Shown one piece after another: positions 52,622 through 61,940 of a DNA stretch of 64,000 nt. The position numbers and the translations under genes were made by a program. The notes under the pieces are model-generated. The model did no database searches and had not been told where the DNA came from. It was given only the letters and a program-made list of their open reading frames with translations. The stretch comes from Heliomarina baculiformis (GTDB lineage Bacteria; Pseudomonadota; Alphaproteobacteria; Rhodobacterales; Rhodobacteraceae): the NCBI RefSeq assembly GCF_019966545.1, contig NZ_JAIMIC010000001.1, positions 558,001 through 622,000 on the forward strand. The letters run 5' to 3'. The stretch's first letter is position 1. Every line of letters starts with the position of its first letter.

Positions 52622-55056
52622 TCTGCGGCCTCCAGCGTAAGATTGGCAAGCGGTTGATAAGTTTCCGCTTTTGTCTGGGCATGTTCGGCCCACGGGTCGA
52701 TCTGGTAGACGCTTTGCGAGACCCCGAAGCGTTCAACCAAAGCGGCACGTTCGGAAAGATCATCGACGATGCGTTCCTTGATCCAGTCGAGCCCGACCTT
52801 GGCGATGAACTTGTAGGGCCGGTCGAGATACTTGGCGTTCTCGCGGTAGAGCTGAACAAAGGCGATGGTGAGCGCCATCACCTCTTCCTCGGTTGCGACC
52901 TGCGCCAGCGGCTGGATTTCCTTGAGGTCCATGCCTGCCGCGCCGCCGACGCCGATCTGGTAGCCGCTGTCGACACAGACGATGCCGACATCCTTGCAGG
53001 TCGCCTCGGCGCAGTTCCGGGGGCAGCCCGAAACGCCCATCTTGACCTTGTGCGGTGTCCATGACCCCCAAAGCGCCTTTTCCAGCTTGATGCCAAGCCC
53101 GGTGCTGTCCTGCGTGCCAAATCGGCAGTGATCGGTGCCGACACAGGTTTTCACCGTGCGCAACCCCTTGGAATAGGCGTGGCCGGAGACCATGCCCGCC
53201 GCGTTCAGATCGGCCCACATGGCGGGCAGGTCCTCTCCCCTGACACCCAGAAGATCGATGCGCTGACCGCCGGTGACCTTGACGGTCGGCACGTTGTACT
53301 TGTCCGCCGCATCGGCGATGGCACGCAACTCGCGGGCGTTGGTGATGCCGCCCCACATGCGCGGCACAACCGAAAACGTGCCGTCCTTCTGGATGTTGGC
53401 GTGTTTGCGTTCATTGATGAACCGGCTTTGCGGATCGTCCTTGTATTCAATCGGCCAGTCCGCGAGCAGGTAATAGTTCAGCGCCGGGCGGCAGACATGG
53501 CAACCATCCACGGTTTTCCACGCGCATTCCTGCCAGACCGCGGCCATGGACTTCAGCGCTTGGCTCTTGATCATGCGGCGTACGTCCTCGTGGGTGAGAT
53601 CGGTGCAGCCACAGATCGGCTGGGCCGTGGGCAGGACGAAATCGTCGCCCAGCGTCACGGCCAGCACCTGTTCGACGAGACCGGTGCAGGTGCCGCAAGA
53701 GTTGCTTGCCTTGGTGACCGCCCGGACCGCGCCAAGATCGGTCGCGCCGCCCTCGATCGCTTCGACGATCTTGCCCTTGCAGATGCCGTTGCAGCCGCAG
53801 ATTTCCGCCTCAGGCGGTAAGGCTGCAACGGCCGCCAAAGGGTCCAGCGGGGCACCTCCCTGATAGGCGGGGCCAAAGATCACCGTTTCGCGCATCTCGG
53901 CGATATCCGTCTTGTCCCGGATCAGGCCGAAGAACCAGTTGCTGTCGGCCGTGTCGCCATACATGACCGCGCCGACGATGCGGTTTTCCTCGACTACGAG
54001 GCGGCGATAGACGCCCCGGCCGGGATCGCGGAACACGATGTCTTCGCGCCCCTCGCCTTCGGCGAAATCGCCCGCCGAGAAGAGATCGCAGCCGGTCACC
54101 TTGAGCTTGGTCGAAAGCTCTTTCTGCTCAAAGGCGGCGGCTTCGTTCAGCAGGGTGGCAGCGGCCACCTTGGCCTGATCGTAAAGCGGCGCGACGAGGC
54201 CGAAGATCGCGCCGTTGTGCTCAACGCATTCGCCAACGGCGAGGATATCTTTATCCGAGGTCACCATCTGGTCATCCACGTGTATGCCGCGGCCGACGGC
54301 CAGTCCGCTATCGGCGGCGAGCTTGGTGTTGGGACGGATGCCGACGGCCATGACCAGCAGGTCGCAGGGCAGTTCGGTGCCATCGTCGAGCAAGAGCGCG
54401 CGGACATGGCCGTTTTCGCCAAGGATCTCCTTGGAGTTTGCGCTACAGCGCACAGTGATGCCCTTGTCTACCAGCGCTTTGCGCAGCAGATAGCCCGCCG
54501 CCTCGTCAAGCTGGCGTTCCATGAGGTGACCCATGATATGAACCACGGTCACATCGGCACCCCGCGCGGCCATGCCGGCGGCAGCCTCGAGCCCAAGCAG
54601 CCCGCCGCCGATCACGACGACCTTGTTGCCGGAGGTCATGGACATCATGCGCTGGGTATCTTCGAGATCGCGATACGCGATCACGCCTTGCAGATCATGG
54701 CCCGGCAGCGGGATGATAAAGGGGTTGGAGCCGGTGCCAAAGACCAGCTTGTCATACGGCAGCACGTCGCCATTGGCGGCAGTGACGGTTTTCGCTGCGC
54801 GGTCGATATGATCGACACGCTCTCCGAGACGGCAGGTCACTCCATGCGCGGCATACCATGCGTCGTCATGGGTGACGATTTCCTCATAAGTCTTTTCACC
54901 GGAAAGCACCGGGCTGAGCATGATGCGGTTGTAGTTGCCGCGCGGCTCGGCGTTGAAAAGGGTGATGTCATAGGCATCGGGGTTGGTTTCGACCAAATGT
55001 TCGATCATCCGGCCCGAGGCCATCCCGGCGCCAATCACGATGAGTTTCTGTCTCAT
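52618..55056 (-). CDS. nirB: NADH-dependent nitrite reductase large subunit NirB
   Basis: 812 aa. FAD/NADH domains at the N terminus (KLIVIGAGMASGRMIEHL; VVIGGGLLGLEAAAGMAARGADV), a BFD-type [2Fe-2S] segment (CGCNGICKGKIVEAI, SCGTCTGLVEQ), and the siroheme/[4Fe-4S] reductase half with CVGTDHCRFG and SGCPRNCAEATCKD. Reduces nitrite to ammonium. A GGGAGG site precedes the ATG. Confidence 0.97.
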   Translation of the reverse strand: MRQKLIVIGAGMASGRMIEHLVETNPDAYDITLFNAEPRGNYNRIMLSPVLSGEKTYEEIVTHDDAWYAAHGVTCRLGERVDHIDRAAKTVTAANGDVLPYDKLVFGTGSNPFIIPLPGHDLQGVIAYRDLEDTQRMMSMTSGNKVVVIGGGLLGLEAAAGMAARGADVTVVHIMGHLMERQLDEAAGYLLRKALVDKGITVRCSANSKEILGENGHVRALLLDDGTELPCDLLVMAVGIRPNTKLAADSGLAVGRGIHVDDQMVTSDKDILAVGECVEHNGAIFGLVAPLYDQAKVAAATLLNEAAAFEQKELSTKLKVTGCDLFSAGDFAEGEGREDIVFRDPGRGVYRRLVVEENRIVGAVMYGDTADSNWFFGLIRDKTDIAEMRETVIFGPAYQGGAPLDPLAAVAALPPEAEICGCNGICKGKIVEAIEGGATDLGAVRAVTKASNSCGTCTGLVEQVLAVTLGDDFVLPTAQPICGCTDLTHEDVRRMIKSQALKSMAAVWQECAWKTVDGCHVCRPALNYYLLADWPIEYKDDPQSRFINERKHANIQKDGTFSVVPRMWGGITNARELRAIADAADKYNVPTVKVTGGQRIDLLGVRGEDLPAMWADLNAAGMVSGHAYSKGLRTVKTCVGTDHCRFGTQDSTGLGIKLEKALWGSWTPHKVKMGVSGCPRNCAEATCKDVGIVCVDSGYQIGVGGAAGMDLKEIQPLAQVATEEEVMALTIAFVQLYRENAKYLDRPYKFIAKVGLDWIKERIVDDLSERAALVERFGVSQSVYQIDPWAEHAQTKAETYQPLANLTLEAAE

Positions 55057-55105
55057 GCCGCACCTCCCAGCCCCAGAGAGCGACGGATGCGGATCGTATC
55101 AGCTA

Positions 55106-55510
55106 CTAGGGCAGTTCCGCGACCATCAGATCCGAGATGTTCTGATAGGCCTTGGCCCAGGCATCGTGTTCCTTGCGCGTCATTTTCCCGGCGGATTGCT
55201 CCTCGAGCGCGTAGAGAAGTGCCGCGCCAACCACAGGCAGATGCACGGAAACCGCACCGTAGCCGACGTGCCGTCGCGCCATGCTGGCCACGGCCAGTTC
55301 CAGTTTGTCCGGCTGGTTCAGGTGCTTGACGATAAACGCCAGCGTATCCGCCAGTTTTTCCCGCTGCGCGCGCATATCCTCGGGAAAGAGATCCCGCACT
55401 TCGGGCGCCAGGTCGAAAAGCTTGTCGTAAAAGGATTTGGCGACGCTGTGCTTGACCGGGTAGACGCGCGCAAAATTCGCTTGCAAAGCCTTGATCTCGT
55501 CGGGGGTCAT
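55106..55510 (-). CDS. single-domain globin in the nitrate operon
   Basis: 134 aa. Flavohemoglobin-type globin without reductase: Tyr28 at B10 (SFYDKLF), Gln49 at E7 (AQREKL) and proximal His81 (RRHVGYGAV). B10 Tyr with E7 Gln suits oxygen/NO chemistry. Placed between the transporter ATPase and nirB, so it is expressed with nitrate reduction and may remove NO formed from nitrite; this role is inference. A GGAG site precedes the ATG at 55510. Confidence 0.88.
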   Translation of the reverse strand: MTPDEIKALQANFARVYPVKHSVAKSFYDKLFDLAPEVRDLFPEDMRAQREKLADTLAFIVKHLNQPDKLELAVASMARRHVGYGAVSVHLPVVGAALLYALEEQSAGKMTRKEHDAWAKAYQNISDLMVAELP

Positions 55511-55578
55511 GTGCGCGCTCCAGCCGTGACGGCGCGAGCAAACACCCAAATTGTTGAGAAAGCGTTAGGGTCATCAAC

Positions 55579-57264
55579 TTACTCCGCTGCAATCGAAGCC
55601 GGTTTCGGCTTTGGCTTGGCGCCATGTTCATATTCCTCAAGGAAATCGAGCACTTCCTTGCGGTAACGGTAGTAATCCGGGTGCGCGAGCAGGGCACTGC
55701 GGGTCCGGGGGCGCGGCAGATCGACATCGACGATCCGTCCGATGGTGGCCTGCGGGCCGTTGGTCATCATCACCACGCGGTCGGCCAGCAGGATCGCTTC
55801 GTCCACGTCATGGGTCACGCAGATCGCGGTGACCTTGGTGCGGGACCAGACCTCCATCAGCACCTCCTGCAGCTCCCAGCGGGTGAGGCTGTCGAGCATG
55901 CCGAAGGGTTCATCGAGTAGGAGCAGTTTCGGCGAGAGCGCAAAGGCCCGCGCGATGCCGACGCGCTGTTTCATACCATTCGACATCGAGGCCGCATTGG
56001 CGTCCATCGCATCACCCAGCCCCACCCGTTCGAGGTAGTATTCAACCACGTCCTGACGTTCAGCCTGGCTCGCCTTTGGATAGACCTTGTCCACGCCGAT
56101 GGCGACGTTCTCCTTGGCGGTGAGCCATGGAAAAAGGTTCGGCGACTGGAAGACCACGGCGCGTTCGGGATCGGCGCCTTCGACATGTCGGCCATCAAGC
56201 TTGATCGCGCCTTTCGAGATCGCGTTCAGACCGGCGGCCATGGTCAGCACGGTGGACTTGCCGCAGCCGGAATGGCCGATCAGCGAGATGAATTCGCCGC
56301 GATTGACCTTGAGATCGAAATTCTCGACCACGGTGAGCGGTCCCTTGGGGGTCGGGTAGACCTTGTGAAGCTGCGAGAAGTCGACGAAGCGGTCTTCGAT
56401 CAGACCTTCCTGCGCCTCTGCTACCGCCGCCGGAATTCCGTGTATCGGGGTGACATTCGGCAGTTGCCGCGTACCTTCGACCTTGGCCTCGATGCCCACG
56501 TCCATCAGGTATTTCGTGACCCGGGCGCGCAGCGCCTTGAAGGTGGCGTCGTCATTCATGTCATGACGGTCACGGGGGCGCGGGATTTTCACCTCGACCG
56601 GCTCGGCAAGCGTGCCATCGGGATTGAGCGGCACGATACGGTCGGCAAGCAAGATCGCCTCGTCCACGTCATTGGTGATCAGGATGCAGGTCTTCTTGTC
56701 CTGTTCCCAGATGTGCAGGATCTCGTCCGCGAGATTGGCGCGGGTCAGCGCATCAAGCGCCGAAAGCGGTTCGTCGAGCAGCAGAACCTCTGGGTTCATG
56801 GCCAGCGCCCGGGCCACCGCGACACGCTGGCGCATACCACCCGACAGTTCGGACGGGCGGCGGTGCATCGCGTGGCTGAGTCCGACCATCTGCACGTAAT
56901 GGGCCACCTTGTCGGCGCGTTCTTTTTTCGAAAGCTTGGGAAACACCGCGTTGACCGCCAGAGCGACGTTGCCCGCCACCGTCAGCCAAGGCATCAGCGA
57001 GTAGCTTTGAAAGACTAGCCCGCGTTCCGGCCCCGGTTCGGCAATCGGCTTGCCCTTGAAGGTGACAGTTCCGCTATCGGGTTTTTGCAGGCCTGCGATC
57101 ATGTTCATCAGGGTGGACTTTCCGGTGCCGGAAAACCCTAGGATTGCAAGGAATTCGCCCTCACGGACATCGAGGTTGATGTCGCGCAGAACTTCGACAC
57201 GATTGGTGCCTTCGCCGAAGCCCTTGGAGACATTGTTGAAGCTGAGGATGCTCATACCGCTCAC
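55579..57264 (-). CDS. nitrate ABC transporter ATPase, two fused ATPase domains (NrtC/NrtD-like)
   Basis: 561 aa with two ABC domains. Domain 1: Walker A GFSGTGKST (43-51), signature LSGGM (140-144), Walker B to Asp164-Glu165, and Asn198 at the H-loop (ITNDVDEA). Domain 2: Walker A GHSGCGKST (330-338), signature MSNGM (427-431), Glu452, and His485 (VTHDVDEA). Cyanobacteria encode NrtC and NrtD separately; here they are joined with no sensor domain. GTG start at 57264 overlaps the nrtB stop; ATG at 57255 is an alternative. Confidence 0.93.
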   Translation of the reverse strand: MSGMSILSFNNVSKGFGEGTNRVEVLRDINLDVREGEFLAILGFSGTGKSTLMNMIAGLQKPDSGTVTFKGKPIAEPGPERGLVFQSYSLMPWLTVAGNVALAVNAVFPKLSKKERADKVAHYVQMVGLSHAMHRRPSELSGGMRQRVAVARALAMNPEVLLLDEPLSALDALTRANLADEILHIWEQDKKTCILITNDVDEAILLADRIVPLNPDGTLAEPVEVKIPRPRDRHDMNDDATFKALRARVTKYLMDVGIEAKVEGTRQLPNVTPIHGIPAAVAEAQEGLIEDRFVDFSQLHKVYPTPKGPLTVVENFDLKVNRGEFISLIGHSGCGKSTVLTMAAGLNAISKGAIKLDGRHVEGADPERAVVFQSPNLFPWLTAKENVAIGVDKVYPKASQAERQDVVEYYLERVGLGDAMDANAASMSNGMKQRVGIARAFALSPKLLLLDEPFGMLDSLTRWELQEVLMEVWSRTKVTAICVTHDVDEAILLADRVVMMTNGPQATIGRIVDVDLPRPRTRSALLAHPDYYRYRKEVLDFLEEYEHGAKPKPKPASIAAE

Positions 57265-58343
57265 CGTTGCGCCGAATAAGTAAAGGCGGACTGGATCGCG
57301 TACATGACCCGGTCGAGCAGGAAGCCGATGATGCCGATGGTTAAGACGGCGACCATGATCTTAGCGAGCGACTGCGACGACCCGTTCTGGAATTCATCCC
57401 AGACGAATTTGCCAAGGCCGGGGTTCTGGGCGAGCATCTCGGCCGCGATGAGGACCATCCAGCCCACACCGAGCGACAGGCGCAGCCCGGTAAAGATAAG
57501 CGGCAGGGCCGAGGGCAGAACCAGCTTGGTGATCTTGGTCCAGGTGTTCATCTTGAGCACCTTGGAGACGTTGACCAGATCCTTGTCGATCGAGGCCACG
57601 CCCAGCGCGGTGTTGATCAGCGTCGGCCAGAGCGAGCAGAGCGTCACGGTGATGGCCGAGACCAGAAAGGATTTCGTGAACCAGCCGTCATTGGTGACAT
57701 AGACCGCCGAGACGACCATCGTCACGATGGGCAGCCATGCCAGCGGCGAGACCGGCTTGAAAATCTGGATCAGCGGGTTGATGGCCGCGTTGGCGGTCGC
57801 GCTGAGACCAGCGAGGATGCCAAGCGGGATGGCGATGAGAGCGGCGATCAGGAAGCCGAAGAACACGGTTTTGATCGAGGTCCAGATCTGCTGATAATAG
57901 GTCGGGTTGCCGGTGTAGGTGCGGAACTTGACGCGATCTTCCTTGCCCGCCTCGATCAGGTTGGCGTTGCGTTCGTCCTGACGGGTGTAGAAAGCGGCCT
58001 CTTTCTTACGCTCCCGGATCGCGTCCTCGTTCAGGTTCACTGCCTGCTCCCAGACTTGGGCTGGGCCGGGAATGGCACCAAGCGAGGTTTGGACAGTGGG
58101 CGCGAGGGCCGACCATGCAGCGAGGAAAAGCACGATGGCCAGAAGCGGTACACCAAGCAGGCGCCAGACTTCGGCGGCCTGGGCCCGCGGGTTGTCACCG
58201 GCGGCGGCCTTGAGGATCGGCGTCATCCAGGAAAGACCAAGCACCTGGAACCAGGTATCGGCCTTGTTGATGCGGGTGAAGGTGCGGGCCCGGCGGGCCT
58301 CGCGTGCTTCGTCATGCAATGGTTGCGGGTCAATGGCGGTCAT
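57261..58343 (-). CDS. nrtB: nitrate ABC transporter permease NrtB
   Basis: 360 aa BPD_transp_1 permease with about six membrane helices after a long N-terminal region including a periplasmic-type insert (EDAIRERKKEAAFYTRQDERN). The EAA loop (VSKVLKMNTWTKITKLVLPSALPLIFTGL) is conserved. Longer than cyanobacterial NrtB (about 275 aa). Overlaps the ATPase start (GTGA). Confidence 0.92.
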   Translation of the reverse strand: MTAIDPQPLHDEAREARRARTFTRINKADTWFQVLGLSWMTPILKAAAGDNPRAQAAEVWRLLGVPLLAIVLFLAAWSALAPTVQTSLGAIPGPAQVWEQAVNLNEDAIRERKKEAAFYTRQDERNANLIEAGKEDRVKFRTYTGNPTYYQQIWTSIKTVFFGFLIAALIAIPLGILAGLSATANAAINPLIQIFKPVSPLAWLPIVTMVVSAVYVTNDGWFTKSFLVSAITVTLCSLWPTLINTALGVASIDKDLVNVSKVLKMNTWTKITKLVLPSALPLIFTGLRLSLGVGWMVLIAAEMLAQNPGLGKFVWDEFQNGSSQSLAKIMVAVLTIGIIGFLLDRVMYAIQSAFTYSAQR

Positions 58344-58394
58344 GGATCCAAGTCCTTGTGGGTCGGAGACAAGCGGGATTGGCGGGCTGGCGGT

Positions 58395-58421
58395 GGCCCC
58401 TGCATGATGCGCGCAGGGGCC
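58395..58421 (-). promoter_or_regulatory. intercistronic stem-loop between nrtA and nrtB
   Basis: GGCCCCTGC pairs perfectly with GCAGGGGCC (9 bp, 9-nt loop), no T run. As after the other binding-protein gene (22401-22424), it probably raises the level of binding protein over permease. Confidence 0.65.
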
Positions 58422-58430
58422 GTGTCGGGC

Positions 58431-59801
58431 TTAGCCTTCGACCTGGTTGCCGACGACTTTCTGGTCGCCCTTCAGGCCGATCGGCAGGCTATCGAGATAG
58501 GCGTTGGGCTGACGACCGTCATAGGGGATACCATCGATCACGTCCTCGGCCGGGGTCGGTGCCTTGAAGCCATCGCTGTCCCAAGGGAAGTCGGCCTCGT
58601 CCGCGAGCCCTTCGTCTACCAGCATCCGAGCCGCTTCGAGATAGATCGCGGGCTTGTAGACGCTGGCGGCGGTGTCGAAATACCACTGGTCGGATTTCGC
58701 TTCGGAGATCTGGCCCCAGCGGCGCATCTGGGTGAGGTACCAGATCGCGTCCGAATAGAAGGGATAGGTCGCGTTGTAGCGGAAGAACACGTTGAAATCG
58801 GGGACTTCGCGCTTGTCGCCCTTTTCGTATTCAAAGGTGCCGGTCATCGAGTTCGCGATCACCTCTTCATCCGCGCCGACATATTCCGAGCGTGACAGGA
58901 TCTCGACCGCTTCCTCGCGGTTGGCGTTGTCGTTTTCATCCAGCCAGATCGCGGCGCGGATCAGCGCCTTGGTCACGGCAAGTGCGGTCTGCGGGTTTTC
59001 CTCGACAAAGTCGGCGGACATGCCGAAGACCTTTTCGGGGTTGTTCTTCCAGAGTTCGTAATCGGTGATGACCGGCACGCCGATGCCCTTAAATATGGCC
59101 TGCTGGTTCCACGGCTCGCCCACGCAGTAGCCATAGATCGTGCCGGCCTCCATCGTGGCGGGCATCTGCGGCGGCGGCGTCACCGACAGCATCACGTCGG
59201 CGCCGATCTGGCCGGTAATGTTGTCATCCGAATAATAGCCGGGCTCCAGACCGCCCGCTGCCAGCCAGTAGCGGAGTTCGTAATTGTGGGTCGAAACCGG
59301 GAAAACCATGCCCATGTTGAAGGGCTTGCCCTGATCCTTGTAGCTTTCGACCACCGGCTTGAGCGCGGCGGCGGAGATCGGGTGCTGCGGGCGGCCATCT
59401 TCCATGGTCGGGACGTTCGGCTTCATCTGGTCCCAGATTTCGTTGGAAACGGTGATGCCGTTGCCATTCAGATCCATGGAAAACGGCGTTACGATATGCG
59501 CCTCGGTGCCATAACCGATGGTGGCGGCGAGCGGCTGACCGGCGAGCATATGCGCCCCGTCGAGCGTGCCGTCGATCACCCCGTCGAGAAGTACTTTCCA
59601 GTTGGCCTGAGCGACCAGCGTTACGAACAGCCCCTCGTCCTCGAAGTAGCCGTTTTCATAGGCCACGGCGAGCGGCGCCATGTCGGTCAATTTGATAAAG
59701 CCAAATGTGAGTTCGTCCTTTTCGACGTCCAGCATCTCGGCCGAGGCACTGCCCGCGATCACGAAGCTCGCTGCGACGGCCATTCCAAAAACGTTTTTCA
59801 T
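58431..59801 (-). CDS. nrtA: nitrate ABC transporter substrate-binding protein NrtA
   Basis: 456 aa with a signal peptide ([21 protein letters not shown]). The NrtA/CmpA fold is marked by [40 protein letters not shown], and [16 protein letters not shown]. It captures nitrate (or nitrite) in the periplasm. The ATG at 59801 is chosen; one at 59810 is possible. Its leader holds a hexaloop-hairpin attenuator. Confidence 0.93.
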   Translation of the reverse strand: MKNVFGMAVAASFVIAGSASAEMLDVEKDELTFGFIKLTDMAPLAVAYENGYFEDEGLFVTLVAQANWKVLLDGVIDGTLDGAHMLAGQPLAATIGYGTEAHIVTPFSMDLNGNGITVSNEIWDQMKPNVPTMEDGRPQHPISAAALKPVVESYKDQGKPFNMGMVFPVSTHNYELRYWLAAGGLEPGYYSDDNITGQIGADVMLSVTPPPQMPATMEAGTIYGYCVGEPWNQQAIFKGIGVPVITDYELWKNNPEKVFGMSADFVEENPQTALAVTKALIRAAIWLDENDNANREEAVEILSRSEYVGADEEVIANSMTGTFEYEKGDKREVPDFNVFFRYNATYPFYSDAIWYLTQMRRWGQISEAKSDQWYFDTAASVYKPAIYLEAARMLVDEGLADEADFPWDSDGFKAPTPAEDVIDGIPYDGRQPNAYLDSLPIGLKGDQKVVGNQVEG

Positions 59802-59826
59802 GCGGATCATCCCATTGATAGAAAAC

Positions 59827-59943
59827 AAAAAAAGCCGGACGATTTGATCACGCGCAGATGCGGTGAAATTCAAATCGAGCGGCTTTGCTCTTATTTTGGT
59901 GAGACCCCCATCATCGGGGGAAGGTCAGAAGCAGCGGTGCTTC
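59827..59943 (-). promoter_or_regulatory. ANTAR-type leader: two hexaloop hairpins and an intrinsic terminator
   Basis: In transcript order: hairpin GAAGC-ACCGCT-GCTTC (59943-59928), whose six-base loop has A1 and G4 as in ANTAR targets; hairpin CCCCC-GATGAT-GGGGG (59920-59905), a second hexaloop; then a long terminator, AAAGCCG plus CGATTTGA pairing with TCAAATCG plus CGGCTTT and a run of T (59886-59827). NasT, encoded just upstream, should bind the hairpins and allow read-through into nrtA. Direct binding is inference. Confidence 0.85.
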
Positions 59944-60052
59944 GTTGAACTTAATTTGAAGAGTCCGGTTCAAAACGCAACAGGTTTTTGAGAAATCCGC
60001 AAAAAGGGTGCTGCGGCGCAGCTTTCTGCACGTTTTCTAGACAAAAAGTTGT

Positions 60053-61216
60053 TTAAAAGTCGAAAATCTGTCCATCGAAAAACGCATCTGCCGCCAGAAT
60101 CATATGGCCGTGGCGCGAGGCGACGGCGGTGCGATTCCGCATTGCACCTTCTACTTTGGCCGACGCGCCGGGCAGGTCGACCCCTGCCCCGCCGAGGTGC
60201 TGGCGATAGAGATCGGGGCGGAAAACCGACTGGCCCTCGGCGATGGTTTGCTTCGGAACAAGCCCATGAATGCGGGCGATTTGGGCGGAGATCCACGCCG
60301 CCTGGCTGCGCCAGGGAAAGGTCGCGGCACCGCGCTGGAACTTGAGAAAACCGGGCACCGGTTGCGCGGGCGCGCCTGGTCGGGTCACGATATTGCCGGA
60401 GAGGGCGCGGTCGATGGCCTCGTGCGGCAGGTCGAGATGCTCGCTGCGCGACAGGATTTCGCAAGCCAGCGGCTGGTTGTCCGGCGTGTCGAGCCAGTCG
60501 GCAGCGCGATAGATCGCCCGCATCAGCCGCCCGGTCACCTCGGGGTTTTCCTCGACCCAATCGTGGCGCAGGCCCAGCACTTTTTCCGGCGAAACAGCCC
60601 AGATCGCACGGCCCGGCAGGATCAACTCTCCGGCACCGCGGTCGACGGCGACCGAGCCCCAGGGTTCGCCGACCACGAACATGTCGAGTTCCCCCTGCCC
60701 GACCTTGTCGGCCATCAGCGGTGGCGGGGTGGTGATGATCTCAAACTCGGGCACGCCGGTGTCGATGCCCGCGAACCAGTATTCGAACAGCAGCCGGTGC
60801 ATCGAAAAGGGAAACGGCACGCCGACCCTAAGCGGTCCCGTAGCGGCGGACATCAAATGCGCGGCGGTGCCGAGCGGGTCCTGAAAGGCACCAGACCAGC
60901 CATTGGCCCGCATCCGCGCCGAAAGATCGGATGACACGCCGAAAACATCGCCATTGACCGACAACACCATCGGCGCATCGATCCGGCATTTCACGCCGCT
61001 GAGGCCCAGCGTCATGGCTATCGGCATGGGCGAGAGCATGTGCGCCGCATCCAGATGCCCAAGCGCCAGCAGATCGCGCAGCGCCGCCCATGAGGGCTGG
61101 CGCAGCAGGTTCAATTCAAGCCCTTCGTCCGAGGCGAATTTCAGCTCGCGCGCGATGATCAGCGGCGCTGAATCCACCAGTGGCACGTAGCCGCAATTCA
61201 GATGACGCTTGCTCAT
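60053..61216 (-). CDS. nasS: nitrate sensor NasS (cytoplasmic NrtA-like)
   Basis: 387 aa NrtA-family protein without a signal peptide (starts MSKRHLNCGYVPLVDSAPLI), hence cytoplasmic. Blocks shared with NrtA: LDAAHMLSPMPIAMTLG and FVVGEPWGSVAVDRG. In Paracoccus and Azotobacter NasS holds NasT inactive until nitrate or nitrite binds. Overlaps nasT (ATGA). Confidence 0.92.
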   Translation of the reverse strand: MSKRHLNCGYVPLVDSAPLIIARELKFASDEGLELNLLRQPSWAALRDLLALGHLDAAHMLSPMPIAMTLGLSGVKCRIDAPMVLSVNGDVFGVSSDLSARMRANGWSGAFQDPLGTAAHLMSAATGPLRVGVPFPFSMHRLLFEYWFAGIDTGVPEFEIITTPPPLMADKVGQGELDMFVVGEPWGSVAVDRGAGELILPGRAIWAVSPEKVLGLRHDWVEENPEVTGRLMRAIYRAADWLDTPDNQPLACEILSRSEHLDLPHEAIDRALSGNIVTRPGAPAQPVPGFLKFQRGAATFPWRSQAAWISAQIARIHGLVPKQTIAEGQSVFRPDLYRQHLGGAGVDLPGASAKVEGAMRNRTAVASRHGHMILAADAFFDGQIFDF

Positions 61217-61797
61217 TCCAGCATGTCCGCCGCAGTGACCAGCGCCTCGGCCACGTCGATCAGCTTGCGGCCCTTGTCCATCGCCGTCTTGCGCAAGAGG
61301 TTGTAGGCGTCTTCCTCGTTCAGACCGCGCGCGCGCATCAGCACACCCTTGGCCCGGTCGATGGTCTTGCGGTCTGCCAGCGCCTGTTTCGCCGCGTCAA
61401 GTTCCGTGCGCATCTGGCTCATGACCTGAAAACGCGCGATGGCGGTCTTGAGCACCGGCTTGATCCGGTCGGCCTGCATGTTGCCCACCACATAGGCGCT
61501 GAGCCCGGCGGCCATCGCGGCCTTGGTCATGTCATCGTCGGATTGATCCACGAACATAGCCACCGGCCGCCGCTTTGCATCCGACGCGGCGCTGACCTGT
61601 TCCAGCAAGTCACGGCTGGGATTGGCAAGGTCGATGAGAACCAGATCGGGATCGGTTTCCGACAGGCCCTGGCTGAGCCCGCCGGTATTGGCCAGCACGG
61701 TGACATTGGCCCAGCCGCCTTCCCGCAATGCCTGCGAGATTTCCTCTGCGCGGGACGCATCCGGTTCTACGACCAGAATCTTGAGGTTCATGTTCAT
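61213..61797 (-). CDS. nasT: ANTAR-domain antiterminator NasT
   Basis: 194 aa. Receiver-like domain 1-120 with Asp56 (LVLIDLANP) but without the usual Lys-Pro at the end (AYVVGNM), suggesting control by NasS rather than phosphorylation. A coiled-coil link leads to the ANTAR domain (about 133-190: KTIDRAKGVLMRARGLNEEDAYNLLRK), which binds paired hexaloop RNA hairpins. Its target is the leader at 59827-59943. Confidence 0.93.
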   Translation of the reverse strand: MNMNLKILVVEPDASRAEEISQALREGGWANVTVLANTGGLSQGLSETDPDLVLIDLANPSRDLLEQVSAASDAKRRPVAMFVDQSDDDMTKAAMAAGLSAYVVGNMQADRIKPVLKTAIARFQVMSQMRTELDAAKQALADRKTIDRAKGVLMRARGLNEEDAYNLLRKTAMDKGRKLIDVAEALVTAADMLE

Positions 61798-61940
61798 GGT
61801 ATCGTTTTAGATGCCGCAGCGCGGCAAGAATAGCTGGCTCACACAGGGAATGCGCGGCCCGGGGCAGAAACCGGAACTGCATCGCAGCGCAAGCCGAATT
61901 TTTGAGCGAAACAGCAGCAGTTCATCAAAGCCAGCGCGGA

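Noticed and set aside
59802-59873. Longer N terminus for NrtA
   Set aside because: It would lie inside the terminator and its T run; the signal peptide begins properly at the ATG at 59801.
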